From Eudoraea adriatica DSM 19308 (lineage in GTDB: Bacteria; Bacteroidota; Bacteroidia; Flavobacteriales; Flavobacteriaceae), in NCBI RefSeq assembly GCF_000382125.1, contig NZ_KB907546.1, forward strand, positions 124,001 to 188,000: a stretch of 64,000 nt of DNA, given 5' to 3'. The notes below the pieces were generated by a model. The model did not search any database and had not been told where the DNA came from. It was given only the letters and a program-made list of their open reading frames with translations. The position numbers and the translations under genes are program-made. Below, one piece after another: positions 8,998-18,794 of the stretch. The number at the start of each line of letters is the position of its first letter. Position 1 is the stretch's first letter.

Positions 8998-9031
8998 TCT
9001 GGAAGTATCTTGATAATCAGACACTTCCAGA
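8998..9031 (-). terminator. Stem-loop immediately downstream of the leftward lipoprotein gene
   Basis: TCTGGAAGT (8998-9006) pairs perfectly with ACTTCCAGA (9023-9031) around a 16-base loop. It lies 14 bases past the stop of the last gene of the SusC operon. No good T run follows it directly on the minus strand. It may protect the 3' end or work together with the terminator at 8940-8986. Confidence 0.45.
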
Positions 9032-9044
9032 CTAAGTTATTAAA

Positions 9045-9860
9045 TTAGTTAACACATTTTCCGGGACTAGGACCGTAGTCGCCGTAAAATTCACCGTCCG
9101 GTGAATAAAGTTGGAAAGTATTTTCTGAATCAAATTCTCCATTGGTATAAAAGATCTCTAATACAGCACCTGAAGGCACTTCCGGTTCATGTGTTGCTTC
9201 AGCTCCTTGATCTGCTGAAATTGTGTAGGCTGTTGTTGCCCCGTCAATACTAAAGACTAAGGTTGCACCATTCCAACCATCACCAAAACTATCTTGCATT
9301 TCAACCAACCAGGTCCCTCCGGTTTCAACATCCGTAATAGGCGCACAATCAACTAATACACCAAAAGCAAAGCCATTGCGCTGTGCTAGTTGCCCGGTAA
9401 TATCTCCCGTAAAATTACTAGCTGTCCAAAACCTCCCGTCCTTTCCAATACAAGTACCTATAAATTGGAAAAAATCTCCACCACCTATATCATCGATACT
9501 AATCCCTATTAAATCACATAGTTCCGCATAAGTATATGAGATACTTGTCGGAAATTCGGTAATAGTAATTAATGGAATAGTATCATACTCACCACTACCA
9601 CTTCTTAAAGTAAAGCTTAGATCATACTGGGCAACATTGTCAACCGGTACATCTACGGTTGCTTCAAAAGAAGCATCCTTAATATCTTCTACAAGATAAA
9701 GATATTGATTAACAACCGTACGGACAAAAGCCGCCTTGTTGGCTTCATCCAAATTAACACTAAGTGGATTCTTGTCTTCATCTCTTTCACAGGATGCAAT
9801 TGTTAAGGCAACGGCAAGAATCCCTAAAATGATTTTATTTATATTTTTCATATTTTTCAT
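9045..9860 (-). CDS. Hypothetical lipoprotein with a GDGWNG motif, SusC/SusD operon
   Basis: The 271-residue protein has a signal peptide ending in lipobox TIASC (cysteine 24). The C-terminal half (about 170-271) contains SFGDGWNGATLVFSIDG, a motif I associate with repeats in secreted Bacteroidota proteins, and a closing cysteine near the C-terminus. The gene follows susD by 14 bases and is the last of three genes transcribed leftward. In such loci the extra lipoprotein is usually a surface glycan- or ligand-binding accessory, but here the ligand is unknown. An alternative start lies at 9851. Confidence 0.75.
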   Translation of the reverse strand: MKNMKNINKIILGILAVALTIASCERDEDKNPLSVNLDEANKAAFVRTVVNQYLYLVEDIKDASFEATVDVPVDNVAQYDLSFTLRSGSGEYDTIPLITITEFPTSISYTYAELCDLIGISIDDIGGGDFFQFIGTCIGKDGRFWTASNFTGDITGQLAQRNGFAFGVLVDCAPITDVETGGTWLVEMQDSFGDGWNGATLVFSIDGATTAYTISADQGAEATHEPEVPSGAVLEIFYTNGEFDSENTFQLYSPDGEFYGDYGPSPGKCVN

Positions 9861-9874
9861 TTTTTATAGATATT

Positions 9875-11602
9875 TTAATTTACAAAACCAGGAGGGTTGG
9901 TATCCCAGAATACTGCAGTATCCGGATTTGCCTTCTGTGTAATATTGGTATTGTTATCTGAAGCCGTTTGTGGATACCACATGGATCTCAGAAAGTTACC
10001 GGGATTCTCAACTAAAGTAGCAGGGCTTAAATTATCTGGCTGTCCTGTTCTTCTATAGGTGTTATACGCACTCATTCCATCACACCAGGAAGCAATAAAA
10101 ACCTGCTCCGCTATGATTCGCAGTTTTCCAGTATTGTCAGCATCATCATAAGCGGCTAATATCCTCGCAATATGGGCATCAATAAGTACAGGAGTAGCTT
10201 CCAAACCAGTTCCGGTTGCCACTGGAGCTCCAAAGGCTGCAACTTTGTTCATAGATTCTCTGACACCCGTTTCCAAATAAGTTCTGGCATCTCCGGCGGT
10301 TCCAAGCTCAAGAGCAGCTTCTGCTAACATTAAATGTGTATTGGCAGCCAAAAGCATAGGAGAAATACCTGCTCCGGCCAAACCTTCGCTAACCGCAGTA
10401 GAACCAGACACATTTCTGAAATCTTCTGCATCAAAAGGACCCCCTATAGGATATACACCATGGATGGTTCTAAAAGCGTCATCTGGTGGAATACCATCAG
10501 GATCCATGTGGTTTCTTCCCCAAAGACCGCCATATCCATTAGGTGCGGGTACTATGCAATAGTAATTAAAACCTGTCCACCAACTAGGCACTAGTGGTTC
10601 ATTTATACATTCTTTGGTAATATTATCAGCCCCGTCATAATTACTTTGTTGTCTGTACATATAGTAGCGAATACGCGGGTCAATAGCACTATACTGATTC
10701 GCCATTAAATTCATAAAGTAATTACAGGTGTAATAATCTGAACTTGGTCCCTGACCGTCATATAAAGCATCAAAATAAGGATGTCTGCTATCCGGTGCTG
10801 CGTTACTTGTACCCCACTGGAATTGAAGATCATCTTCAGAGGAAGCGATAAACTGACCGCCACTAACAATACTATTGATGGTAGCTGCAGACGCAGCCGG
10901 ACTTACCAACCTGCTCTGGACGGCCAAACGCAATCTCATAGTGTTAGCAGCTTTGATCCATTTACTTTCATCTCCTCCATAATATAAGTCATTGGATGGA
11001 AGGGTCAATTCGGCTTTTTGAAGATTAGCAACAGCATCCTGCAAAAGGGCATCTAATGCTGCATAAATATCTGCGCCTGAGTCAACAGCCGGATTAAAAA
11101 TTCCCTCCACACCTCTGGCGGCTTCGGAGTAAGGAACATCTCCAAATAAATCTACCATGTTCATCATGGCATAAGCTTCTATAATCTGTCCAATTGCCAC
11201 ATGTGTAAACAATTCTGATTCTTCCGCTAAAGGAGTCATTGTTCTGATATCGATCAGTAATTCTGAATACATATCATCCCAAATCTGGTCAAAATCTCCC
11301 GGATCATAAAATTCCCGGTAAGTAGGACCAAAACCGTGTTGCATTCTTACGGGTTCCATTCCAAACTGTGCCCATCCATTTTCACCACGACCTTCGGTTC
11401 CTGAATGCAAATTAGCTAATCTTATCTGAATGGAATTCAGGAAAAAATCAATATCCGATTGCTCCGGGCTTAAAAAGTTAGGATTCGGCTGAACATTCAG
11501 TTCAGTGGTTTCGCATCCATTTATTAGTAACATTGATGTGGCAATAAATGCCAAACCAATAAACTTAAACCTGTTTTTCATAATATTCGTTATATTTTTC
11601 AT
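9875..11602 (-). CDS. SusD/RagB family nutrient-binding outer-membrane lipoprotein
   Basis: The 575-residue protein has a signal peptide ending in the lipobox INGC (cysteine 30). The N-terminal region contains LSPEQSDIDFFLNSIQIRLA, and a TPR-like helical body follows (YSEAARGVEG, ADIYAALDALLQDAV, KWIKAANTMRLRLA), matching the SusD-like group 2. SusD proteins cap the SusC barrel and bind the substrate at the cell surface. The gene is 12 bases downstream of susC. No glycoside hydrolase, peptidase or sulfatase lies nearby, so the substrate cannot be inferred. A second possible start, giving a shorter signal peptide, lies at 11581. Confidence 0.92.
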   Translation of the reverse strand: MKNITNIMKNRFKFIGLAFIATSMLLINGCETTELNVQPNPNFLSPEQSDIDFFLNSIQIRLANLHSGTEGRGENGWAQFGMEPVRMQHGFGPTYREFYDPGDFDQIWDDMYSELLIDIRTMTPLAEESELFTHVAIGQIIEAYAMMNMVDLFGDVPYSEAARGVEGIFNPAVDSGADIYAALDALLQDAVANLQKAELTLPSNDLYYGGDESKWIKAANTMRLRLAVQSRLVSPAASAATINSIVSGGQFIASSEDDLQFQWGTSNAAPDSRHPYFDALYDGQGPSSDYYTCNYFMNLMANQYSAIDPRIRYYMYRQQSNYDGADNITKECINEPLVPSWWTGFNYYCIVPAPNGYGGLWGRNHMDPDGIPPDDAFRTIHGVYPIGGPFDAEDFRNVSGSTAVSEGLAGAGISPMLLAANTHLMLAEAALELGTAGDARTYLETGVRESMNKVAAFGAPVATGTGLEATPVLIDAHIARILAAYDDADNTGKLRIIAEQVFIASWCDGMSAYNTYRRTGQPDNLSPATLVENPGNFLRSMWYPQTASDNNTNITQKANPDTAVFWDTNPPGFVN

Positions 11603-11614
11603 TTCTCTTATCTA

Positions 11615-14600
11615 TTAAAAGGAAGCTCTTATCGTAAATCCGTATCTTCTTGAAGAAGGTCCCGTAAAGAAGTCAATCCCCTGACCATTACCAACACCCG
11701 TACTAGAAGAGTTTGTGTCATAGTTTACATCAGATGGCATATTAATCGCTTTAAACCAAAGGTTTTGACCTGATAAAGTGAAAGACAAACTTCCAAATGG
11801 AGTCTGATCTAATGTCTTAGAAGGTAAAGCATAAGTTAAGGAAGCTTCCTGAATTCTAAACGTACTTCCATCATATACGGTAAAAGTATTATTACCATCT
11901 GCAAAGTATACGTCAAAACCAAGTTGCGTAGCACTAATGGCCGTTTGGTTTGGTAGTCCGGTTGCCTGGCTGATACCAGGAAGGACGTATTGAGCTTCTC
12001 TTTGAATTGGGTTGTTATCATCTACTACGCCACGACCAATGAGAGCTGTGGCTGTGTTAGAATAGATATCCCCACCATGGCGGTATTGAAAGTTAGCCGA
12101 CAGTGAAAAATTCTTATAAGAAATAGTAGGAATAACAGCTGTGTTCCAGTCCGGGTTTGGATCTCCAATTTCCTTAATATTATTATCTATTATGTATCTA
12201 CCTGCATCATTTATCAAATCATTCCCGTTTTCATCCTGAAGTGTTGATGTTCCTAAAAATACACCAAATGGCCTGCCTTCCACAGCATAGTTAGCTGCTT
12301 CTCCGGCAATAGCATCAGTAAGAAGGATATTGTTTGTTCCTTCTGCCAGGTCTGTTACGGTAGTTTCTATGGCGGTAAAGTTAGCTGCAATATTAAATCC
12401 TACTCCATTTTCATATTCTTTTAGAATATCAATATTCGTATCTACTTCGATACCTTTAGATTTAATTTCTCCGATATTTACTGTTGTACCTGTAAAACCG
12501 GTCGAGCTATCTAATGGTCTGTTAGTAATTAAATCGGTAGTTTTCTTATCAAACACACTCACGTTTAAATTCCAGATATTGAAGAGTCTGGTATCTATTC
12601 CTAATTCTATTTCTGCCACTCTTTCCGGTTGTAAATTTGGATTCCCCAGGGAATTATCGACCGAGTTAGAGGAAACAACATTTCCATTAAGATCAACCAG
12701 AGCACGAGAATTTAAGCCCAATACATTTCTGGTATTATAAGGTGTTGGGAAACCTGCAGAAGATCCATATCCAAAGCGAAATTTCATATAGTTAAGTGCA
12801 TCCCCCTGAATCCCATCAAAAATTGAGGTGGGTACAAAAGAAACACTGGCTCCGGGATAGAATAAAGAATTATTCCCTGTTTCTAAAGTAGAAGACCAGT
12901 CATTTCTACCAACCACGTTTACATAGATCCAATCCTCATAGCTAAAGGTCAAATCCAAATATGCTCCTATAAGGTTTTCTTCAAAAGTTTGTGCCAGATT
13001 GGCATTACCTGTTCTAACAAAAGAGTTTTGAGCAGATGGCGTGGTAAAGTTAAAGTGTTCCAATACCCCGAATACCAATTGCCCCTGGCTTTCGAGCCCA
13101 TCAGAGTTGAAAACATCACGTCTGGCATTTAAACCGGCAATAGCTTTTAAATTTAAGTTCTCTGTTAAATTCTTATCTGCCGAAAAAATTATATCATGGT
13201 TCCAGATAGTATTTCTAACAGCGCGGGTTCTTAAAAGCCCCAAAGGCTGCCCGTCTACTCCTCCTTTGTTTTGCCCGTATTTGTTAAATTCCGTATAGGT
13301 ATCTAAACCAATTCTATAGGACAAGTTCATAAAGTCGTTGATCTCATAACCAATGGAAGTGTTCCCGATAAAACGGTCTGTATCCTGGCTTGTTTTAACG
13401 TTTGCAACTGTCCAGTAAGGATTTTGAATGTCGTTACCGGAACGGTAATACATGCTTCTTCCATCTGCCGCCTGAAAAGGAAGGCCTGATAAATCAACCG
13501 ACCGGGGTGTGTACAGAACATCTCCAAAAACAGACCCTCCGTTAAAGGCAGCTCCACTTCCCAAAGATGGGGCTACCGGTGGCGAGTTGAAGTCTGTTTT
13601 GATAAACTGGAAAGAACCCTGAATGGTAAACTTGTTATTTAGTCTTGCATTACCACCTAAAGAAAAGTTATTTCTTAAAACCCGGTTTCCAGGAGTGATA
13701 CCCTGATCTTCTGTTCTGCCGTAGTTGAAGTTAAAGCTGGCATTTTCATTACCCCCTCTTAAGTTAATTGAGGTACTTGTAACATAACCGGTTCTAAAGA
13801 ATTCTTCAACTCCATTGTAAGGTCTATATAAATAAGGTTGCGCTGCAATATCTTCATAACCAGCTACCAATGATTGGTCTGCCAGGAAATTCAAAGGACT
13901 GCTTAATTGTGCAAAACCAGATGGGTTACCTAAAAATTGTCCGGCCAGAGATACACCATCATCATCTGTCCTGTCAAACCTTGGACCCCAGTTACTGAAG
14001 AAGAAACCAAATCCCTGGTGGAAACCACCTCCGTAGTTATCCTGGTATTTAGGTAGAATTGCGTCAGAAATAAAGGCTGAAGTACTTACGCTAACTTCCA
14101 TTTTGCTGGGAGCATCGCCTGTGGTGGAACTTTTAGTAGTTATAAGGATTACCCCGTTCCTACCTCTGTTACCATAAAGGACAGTTGCACTTAAACCTTT
14201 AAGGACGTTTACTTCCTTAATTGTATTTGGATCCAAATCTAAGAACCTACTTGAAGCCGTATTACCATCTAAGATGGATCCCTGGTTATTGGTTCCTGAA
14301 TCAATTGGCACCCCATCCACAACAAAAAGTGGCTGGTTAGATTGGGTTACAGATGTGTAACCTCTGATAATTATGTTCGTACCTGAACCTGAAAGGCCAT
14401 TACTGGCGGTGATATTTACCCCGGCTACTTTTCCTTGCAGTACCCGACCTATGTCTGCTTCCGGTCTTGATTCAATTGACCCTTCATCTACGGTTGATAC
14501 CGCATAACCTAAGGATCTTTCCTCTCTCTCGATACCCTGGGCAGTTACTACAACCTCTTCAAGTGCCTGTGCATCTTCTTCCATCTGCACGTCTATGGTA

Positions 14601-14866
14601 TTCGAAGCACCAACTACAATTCTTACATCTCTTTGTCCGATGTAAGTGAAGAGCAATGCCTGGCCTTCACTTGCAGAGATGGCGTAATTACCATCGAAAT
14701 CGGTTTGGGTACCCGTTGTTGTACCTTCAACAACGATGTTCACCCCTGGCAGGGGCAAACCTTCAAAATCGGTAACCGTACCCGAAATCGTTTTGTCTTG
14801 CGCAAAGGATAAATGCACAACAAACGCCAATAGTAGCGTCAAGATTCCATTTAAATTTGTTCTCAT
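11615..14866 (-). CDS. SusC/RagA family TonB-linked outer-membrane protein
   Basis: The protein has about 1083 residues from the ATG at 14866, chosen because it opens a proper signal peptide (MRTNLNGILTLLLAFVVHLS, then FAQ). An upstream in-frame ATG at 14911 would place 15 polar residues before it. After the signal come a carboxypeptidase-regulatory-like domain (ISGTVTDFEGLPLPGVNIVV), the SusC-type TonB-box region (LEEVVVTAQG), a plug domain (GRVLQGKVAGV, then IIIRGYTS and PLFVVDGVPID), and a 22-strand barrel ending in the aromatic residue of RASF. SusC imports the substrate bound by SusD, powered by TonB/ExbBD. It is first in the operon with susD and a lipoprotein. Confidence 0.94.
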   Translation of the reverse strand: MRTNLNGILTLLLAFVVHLSFAQDKTISGTVTDFEGLPLPGVNIVVEGTTTGTQTDFDGNYAISASEGQALLFTYIGQRDVRIVVGASNTIDVQMEEDAQALEEVVVTAQGIEREERSLGYAVSTVDEGSIESRPEADIGRVLQGKVAGVNITASNGLSGSGTNIIIRGYTSVTQSNQPLFVVDGVPIDSGTNNQGSILDGNTASSRFLDLDPNTIKEVNVLKGLSATVLYGNRGRNGVILITTKSSTTGDAPSKMEVSVSTSAFISDAILPKYQDNYGGGFHQGFGFFFSNWGPRFDRTDDDGVSLAGQFLGNPSGFAQLSSPLNFLADQSLVAGYEDIAAQPYLYRPYNGVEEFFRTGYVTSTSINLRGGNENASFNFNYGRTEDQGITPGNRVLRNNFSLGGNARLNNKFTIQGSFQFIKTDFNSPPVAPSLGSGAAFNGGSVFGDVLYTPRSVDLSGLPFQAADGRSMYYRSGNDIQNPYWTVANVKTSQDTDRFIGNTSIGYEINDFMNLSYRIGLDTYTEFNKYGQNKGGVDGQPLGLLRTRAVRNTIWNHDIIFSADKNLTENLNLKAIAGLNARRDVFNSDGLESQGQLVFGVLEHFNFTTPSAQNSFVRTGNANLAQTFEENLIGAYLDLTFSYEDWIYVNVVGRNDWSSTLETGNNSLFYPGASVSFVPTSIFDGIQGDALNYMKFRFGYGSSAGFPTPYNTRNVLGLNSRALVDLNGNVVSSNSVDNSLGNPNLQPERVAEIELGIDTRLFNIWNLNVSVFDKKTTDLITNRPLDSSTGFTGTTVNIGEIKSKGIEVDTNIDILKEYENGVGFNIAANFTAIETTVTDLAEGTNNILLTDAIAGEAANYAVEGRPFGVFLGTSTLQDENGNDLINDAGRYIIDNNIKEIGDPNPDWNTAVIPTISYKNFSLSANFQYRHGGDIYSNTATALIGRGVVDDNNPIQREAQYVLPGISQATGLPNQTAISATQLGFDVYFADGNNTFTVYDGSTFRIQEASLTYALPSKTLDQTPFGSLSFTLSGQNLWFKAINMPSDVNYDTNSSSTGVGNGQGIDFFTGPSSRRYGFTIRASF

Positions 14867-14921
14867 TTTTTGATTATTTGAATTAGCTAACTGCGAAAAT
14901 CCAAATTTCATGTTAATAATC

Positions 14922-14929
14922 CAAACATA
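14922..14929 (-). promoter_or_regulatory. Putative -7 promoter element of the SusC/SusD operon (TATGTTTG)
   Basis: On the minus strand TATGTTTG matches the TAnnTTTG consensus perfectly. Transcription from here would begin near 14916 and give a leader of about 50 bases before the ATG at 14866, which also argues against the longer ORF start at 14911. No clear -33 element is seen at the right spacing. Confidence 0.5.
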
Positions 14930-15241
14930 TTTTATTAAAACTTTAAGATATAGTACAGAAATAAAACAATGCTCCGGCCAATTGTTAAATTATTTAATAA
15001 AAAAATTGTTAAAAAAGCGTCATATAATTTGAATAATTCTTAATAAAGTAAGAATAATAGGATTCCTTAAGAAAATCATAATGAAGTTGACAATTATGGC
15101 TGTAAAATTACCAAACAGGATTGGTATATATATTAAGGTATAAACTACGTATTAATGGAGCGTAAAAATGGCTACGGTAAGTAATTACAAGCCCCTGTTA
15201 AAAAGAGTGGAAAAAAAAACGCAGAAAATTATAGGATAGCA
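14930..15241. other. Intergenic region between divergent susC and rpsL
   Basis: Together with the flanking promoter elements this is the longest stretch without a gene in the window (about 450 bases between the two start codons). It is very AT-rich. I see the SusC promoter at its left edge and the rpsL promoter at its right edge. Between them I found no tRNA, no convincing small RNA and no repeat. Confidence 0.6.
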
Positions 15242-15272
15242 TTTGAATTATAATGAATAATTACTACATTTG
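15242..15272 (+). promoter_or_regulatory. Strong housekeeping promoter of the ribosomal-protein run (TTTG-N19-TACATTTG)
   Basis: TTTG at 15242-15245 and TACATTTG at 15265-15272 are separated by 19 bases. This is a full match to the Bacteroidota sigma-A promoter (-33 TTTG, -7 TAnnTTTG). The rpsL ATG lies 42 bases downstream of the -7 element, so a leader of about 35 bases is expected. Confidence 0.75.
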
Positions 15273-15314
15273 CCAGCCCTTAAAAGAGGGTAGTATTTAT
15301 ACATATATATTAGT

Positions 15315-15689
15315 ATGCCAACAATTTCACAATTAGTACGAAAAGGAAGGGCCACAATTACCAAGAAGAGTAAATCGGCTGCTTTGGATTCGTGCCCCCA
15401 GCGAAGAGGGGTTTGTACGCGGGTTTATACCACTACACCAAAGAAACCAAATTCTGCAATGCGAAAGGTTGCCAGGGTAAGGTTAACCAATGGTAAAGAG
15501 GTAAACGCTTACATACCGGGCGAGGGTCACAATCTCCAGGAGCACTCGATAGTATTGGTTAGAGGCGGAAGGGTGAAAGATTTGCCGGGAGTTAGATATC
15601 ATATTGTCCGAGGGGCTTTAGACACGGCAGGAGTTGCCGGAAGGACCCAAAGAAGATCTAAGTACGGAGCAAAACGCCCTAAAAAGTAA
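15315..15689 (+). CDS. rpsL: 30S ribosomal protein S12
   Basis: The 124-residue protein is full length, with the family signatures [10 protein letters not shown] (43-52) and [13 protein letters not shown] (84-96). It lies at the decoding centre. Lysines at 43/44 and 88, where streptomycin-resistance changes occur in other bacteria, are unchanged; aspartate 89 is the position that RimO methylthiolates in other species. It is the first gene of the str cluster and of the whole ribosomal-protein run, directly behind a strong promoter. No Shine-Dalgarno sequence precedes the ATG. Confidence 0.98.
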   Translation: MPTISQLVRKGRATITKKSKSAALDSCPQRRGVCTRVYTTTPKKPNSAMRKVARVRLTNGKEVNAYIPGEGHNLQEHSIVLVRGGRVKDLPGVRYHIVRGALDTAGVAGRTQRRSKYGAKRPKK

Positions 15690-15711
15690 TCTAAACTTGT
15701 AAGAAGAAAAG

Positions 15712-16188
15712 ATGAGAAAAAGACAGGCGAAAAAAAGGCCACTATTACCAGACCCGAGGTTTAATGACCAGCTGGTAACACGTTTTGTGAACATGTTAAT
15801 GTGGGATGGAAAGAAATCTGTTGCCTTTAAAGTATTCTACGATGCTATTGATATTGTGGAAGAAAAGAAAACAGATGAAGAGAAATCCGCTTTGGAATTG
15901 TGGAAAGAAGCACTATCCAATGTTATGCCTCATGTAGAGGTTAGAAGCAGAAGAGTGGGGGGCGCAACTTTTCAGATCCCTATGCAGATAAGACCGGATC
16001 GAAAAATTTCAACTTCCATGAAGTGGCTTATAAGCTTTGCGCGAAAGCGCAATGAAAAATCAATGGCTCAAAAATTGGCCGGAGAAATACTTGCCGCTTC
16101 CAAAGAAGAAGGTGCAGCGGTTAAAAGGAGAGTGGATACTCATAAAATGGCAGAAGCAAATAAGGCATTTTCCCACTTTAGATTTTAG
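15712..16188 (+). CDS. rpsG: 30S ribosomal protein S7
   Basis: The 158-residue protein has the normal length for S7 and typical segments such as [16 protein letters not shown] and the C-terminal [16 protein letters not shown]7 nucleates assembly of the 30S head and touches the E-site tRNA. It follows rpsL by 22 bases and precedes fusA by five. In proteobacteria S7 represses its own operon; whether that holds here is not visible from the short gaps. Confidence 0.98.
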   Translation: MRKRQAKKRPLLPDPRFNDQLVTRFVNMLMWDGKKSVAFKVFYDAIDIVEEKKTDEEKSALELWKEALSNVMPHVEVRSRRVGGATFQIPMQIRPDRKISTSMKWLISFARKRNEKSMAQKLAGEILAASKEEGAAVKRRVDTHKMAEANKAFSHFRF

Positions 16189-16193
16189 ATAAA

Positions 16194-18320
16194 ATGGCAA
16201 GAGATTTAAAATATACAAGAAATATTGGTATTGCGGCGCACATCGATGCTGGTAAAACTACCACTACAGAACGAATTTTATTTTACACAGGTGTAAGTCA
16301 TAAAATTGGTGAAGTACATGATGGAGCTGCTACTATGGACTGGATGGAACAGGAGCAGGAGCGCGGTATTACAATTACCTCGGCGGCCACTACCTGTACC
16401 TGGGATTTTCCTACGAAGAACGGTCAGTTAGTGCCCGAGTCTAAACCCTACCATTTTAATATTATAGATACCCCCGGACACGTGGATTTTACCGTTGAGG
16501 TAAATCGTTCCTTAAGGGTGTTAGATGGTTTGGTTTTTCTTTTTAGTGCGGTAGATGGTGTAGAGCCACAGTCTGAAACTAACTGGAGATTGGCAGACAA
16601 TTACAAAGTACCGAGAATGGGCTTTGTTAATAAGATGGACAGACAGGGTTCCAACTTCCTTATGGTTTGTAATCAGGTAAAGGATATGTTGAAATCTAAT
16701 GCTGTGCCAATTGTATTACCAATTGGGGATGAGGCAGATTTTAAAGGTATTGTTGACCTTGTTAAGAACCGTGCCATAGTATGGCATGAAGAAGATATGG
16801 GCTCTACTTTTGATATCATTGATATTCCGGAGGATATGAAGGAGGAGGTACATGAATATCGTGCTGCCTTAATTGAAGCTGTTGCGGAATACGACGAAAC
16901 TTTAATGGAGAAGTTCTTTGAAGATGAAGACTCAATTACCGAAGATGAAGTGCATGCGGCACTGAGGGCTGCTGTCATGGATATGAGTATCATTCCCATG
17001 ATTTGTGGTTCTTCCTTTAAAAATAAAGGAGTGCAGTTCTTGCTGGATGCAGTATGTCGTTACCTTCCTTCCCCGATGGATAAAGAAGGAATTACGGGAA
17101 TAGATCCGAAAACAGGCAATAAGGTTTTAAGAAAGCCGGATATAAATGAGCCTTTTGCTGCATTGGCTTTTAAAATTGCAACAGATCCTTTTGTTGGTCG
17201 TTTGGCCTTCTTTAGAGCTTATTCCGGTAAGTTGAATGCAGGATCTTATGTGCTGAACAATCGCTCCGGAAATAAGGAAAGAATTTCAAGGATTTACCAG
17301 ATGCATTCCAACAAACAGAATGCGGTTGAATCTATCGCAGCTGGTGATATTGGTGCGGCAGTAGGGTTTAAAGATATCAAAACAGGGGATACGCTTTCAG
17401 ACGAAAAGCATCCTATTATTCTGGAAAGTATGAATTTCCCGGATCCGGTTATTGGTATTGCGGTTGAGCCCAAGACAAAAGCCGATGTGGATAAATTGGG
17501 GATGTCTTTGGCTAAATTGGCTGAAGAAGATCCTACTTTCGTGGTTAAAACAGATGAAGCCTCCGGACAGACTATTATTTCAGGGATGGGCGAGCTGCAT
17601 CTAGATATTATTGTGGATCGCTTAAGAAGGGAATTTAAAGTTGATGTCAACCAGGGGAAACCACAGGTAGAATATAAAGAAGCAATTACAAAAAGTGCGG
17701 ATCACAGAGAAGTTTACAAAAAACAAACAGGTGGACGTGGTAAATTTGCAGACATTGTATTTACAATGGAGCCTAGAGAAGACGGTAAAGCCGGATTGGA
17801 ATTTGTGAACATTATCAAAGGGGGTAATATTCCCAGGGAATATATTCCATCAGTAGAAAAAGGTTTTAAAGAGGCAATGAAAAATGGTCCTTTAGCCGGA
17901 TTTGAAATGGATAGTATGAAAATCACCCTAAAGGATGGATCTTTCCACCCTGTGGATTCAGATTCTCTTTCCTTTGAACTGGCTGCAAAAATTGGATATA
18001 AAGAAGCTGCCAGGGCTGCGAGAGCAGTGCTAATGGAGCCTATTATGAAGTTGGAAGTGCTTACGCCCGAAGAAAATATGGGTGACATTGTCGGAGACCT
18101 TAACAGAAGGAGAGGACATGTTAATAATATGGACGACAGAGCAGGTGCCAAAGTTATTAAGGCTGAAGTGCCCCTTTCAGAAATGTTTGGGTATGTAACG
18201 GCACTCAGGACTTTGTCTTCAGGTAGGGCTACTTCAACCATGGAATTTTCACATTATGCTGAAACTCCATCAGGTTTGGCAGAAGAGATAGTAAAAGCAG
18301 CAACAGGTGTAACTGCCTAA
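16194..18320 (+). CDS. fusA: Elongation factor G
   Basis: The 708-residue translational GTPase has G1 AHIDAGKT (15-22), G3 DTPGH (92-96) and G4 NKMD (146-149), followed by domains II-V. It catalyses translocation on the ribosome. Position between rpsG and rpsJ is typical for Bacteroidota; tuf, which follows fusA in many other bacteria, is absent from this cluster. The start sits five bases after the rpsG stop. Paralogous EF-G copies exist in many genomes, but this one in the str operon is expected to be the main one. Confidence 0.98.
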   Translation: MARDLKYTRNIGIAAHIDAGKTTTTERILFYTGVSHKIGEVHDGAATMDWMEQEQERGITITSAATTCTWDFPTKNGQLVPESKPYHFNIIDTPGHVDFTVEVNRSLRVLDGLVFLFSAVDGVEPQSETNWRLADNYKVPRMGFVNKMDRQGSNFLMVCNQVKDMLKSNAVPIVLPIGDEADFKGIVDLVKNRAIVWHEEDMGSTFDIIDIPEDMKEEVHEYRAALIEAVAEYDETLMEKFFEDEDSITEDEVHAALRAAVMDMSIIPMICGSSFKNKGVQFLLDAVCRYLPSPMDKEGITGIDPKTGNKVLRKPDINEPFAALAFKIATDPFVGRLAFFRAYSGKLNAGSYVLNNRSGNKERISRIYQMHSNKQNAVESIAAGDIGAAVGFKDIKTGDTLSDEKHPIILESMNFPDPVIGIAVEPKTKADVDKLGMSLAKLAEEDPTFVVKTDEASGQTIISGMGELHLDIIVDRLRREFKVDVNQGKPQVEYKEAITKSADHREVYKKQTGGRGKFADIVFTMEPREDGKAGLEFVNIIKGGNIPREYIPSVEKGFKEAMKNGPLAGFEMDSMKITLKDGSFHPVDSDSLSFELAAKIGYKEAARAARAVLMEPIMKLEVLTPEENMGDIVGDLNRRRGHVNNMDDRAGAKVIKAEVPLSEMFGYVTALRTLSSGRATSTMEFSHYAETPSGLAEEIVKAATGVTA

Positions 18321-18331
18321 ATTTTAGTATA

Positions 18332-18637
18332 ATGAGTCAGAAAATTAGAATAAAACTAAAATCATACGATCATAACCTGGTAGATAAATCTGCTGAGAAG
18401 ATTGTGAAAACGGTAAAAACGACTGGCGCTGTGGTTACAGGTCCGATACCTTTACCAACGCACAAAAAGATATTCACAGTTTTGCGTTCACCCCATGTGA
18501 ATAAGAAATCGAGAGAGCAGTTCCAGTTAAGTTCTTATAAGAGGCTGCTGGATATTTATAGTTCCTCTTCGAAAACTATTGACGCACTTATGAAGTTAGA
18601 GCTTCCAAGTGGTGTTGAGGTGGAGATAAAAGTGTGA
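18332..18637 (+). CDS. rpsJ: 30S ribosomal protein S10
   Basis: The 101-residue protein matches S10, with [15 protein letters not shown] at the start and the [20 protein letters not shown] loop that reaches into the 30S head. In other bacteria S10 (NusE) also serves in antitermination with NusB. Here it is the last gene of the str part: a 157-base gap with a hairpin and a terminator-like element separates it from rplC, although they belong to one run by gene order. Confidence 0.98.
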   Translation: MSQKIRIKLKSYDHNLVDKSAEKIVKTVKTTGAVVTGPIPLPTHKKIFTVLRSPHVNKKSREQFQLSSYKRLLDIYSSSSKTIDALMKLELPSGVEVEIKV

Positions 18638-18645
18638 TAGAACAT

Positions 18646-18666
18646 TCCGTTTCAGTATGAAACGGG
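18646..18666 (+). promoter_or_regulatory. Hairpin in the rpsJ-rplC leader
   Basis: CCGTTTC (18647-18653) pairs perfectly with GAAACGG (18659-18665) around a five-base loop, with a possible closing U-G pair outside. It starts nine bases after the rpsJ stop and is GC-richer than its surroundings. It may be part of a regulatory leader RNA with the terminator-like element 50 bases downstream. Confidence 0.5.
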
Positions 18667-18716
18667 TAACATGTCCGGAGCGTTTCGCAAAGGAAAAACG
18701 GCAACAAAAATATATT

Positions 18717-18749
18717 CGGGATCGAATTGTTTTTGATCCTGTTTTTTTT
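18717..18749 (+). terminator. Terminator-like element (possible attenuator) between rpsJ and rplC
   Basis: Positions 18717-18726 can pair with 18732-18741 in a ten-pair stem (core GGATC/GATCC, two G-U pairs) with a five-base loop, followed at once by eight T (18742-18749). This is a complete intrinsic-terminator shape. It lies 45 bases before rplC, within the S10 gene order, and no consensus promoter is visible after it, so partial termination (attenuation) is more likely than a true operon end. Confidence 0.65.
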
Positions 18750-18794
18750 GCAAAAGGAATAGATTAAGAATAATTAATAATAAATAGTAATAAT

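Noticed and set aside
8915-9027. Direct repeat TCAGACACTTC (8915-8925 and 9017-9027)
   Set aside because: It is only 11 bases, with one copy inside a terminator stem; there is no sign of an insertion element between the copies.
10334-10594. Open frames on the plus strand inside susD, and long antisense frames inside fusA, susC, carA and ffh
   Set aside because: They are shadows of strongly conserved genes, have no promoters of their own and no recognisable products.
14867-14911. Longer start for SusC at 14911
   Set aside because: It adds 15 polar residues before a clear signal peptide and would start only a few bases from the likely transcription start; the ATG at 14866 is better.
15168-15239. 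Short ORF (23 codons, starts MATVSNYKPL) between susC and rpsL
   Set aside because: It lies upstream of the rpsL promoter, has no promoter or relatives that I recognise, and its length is expected by chance in this region.
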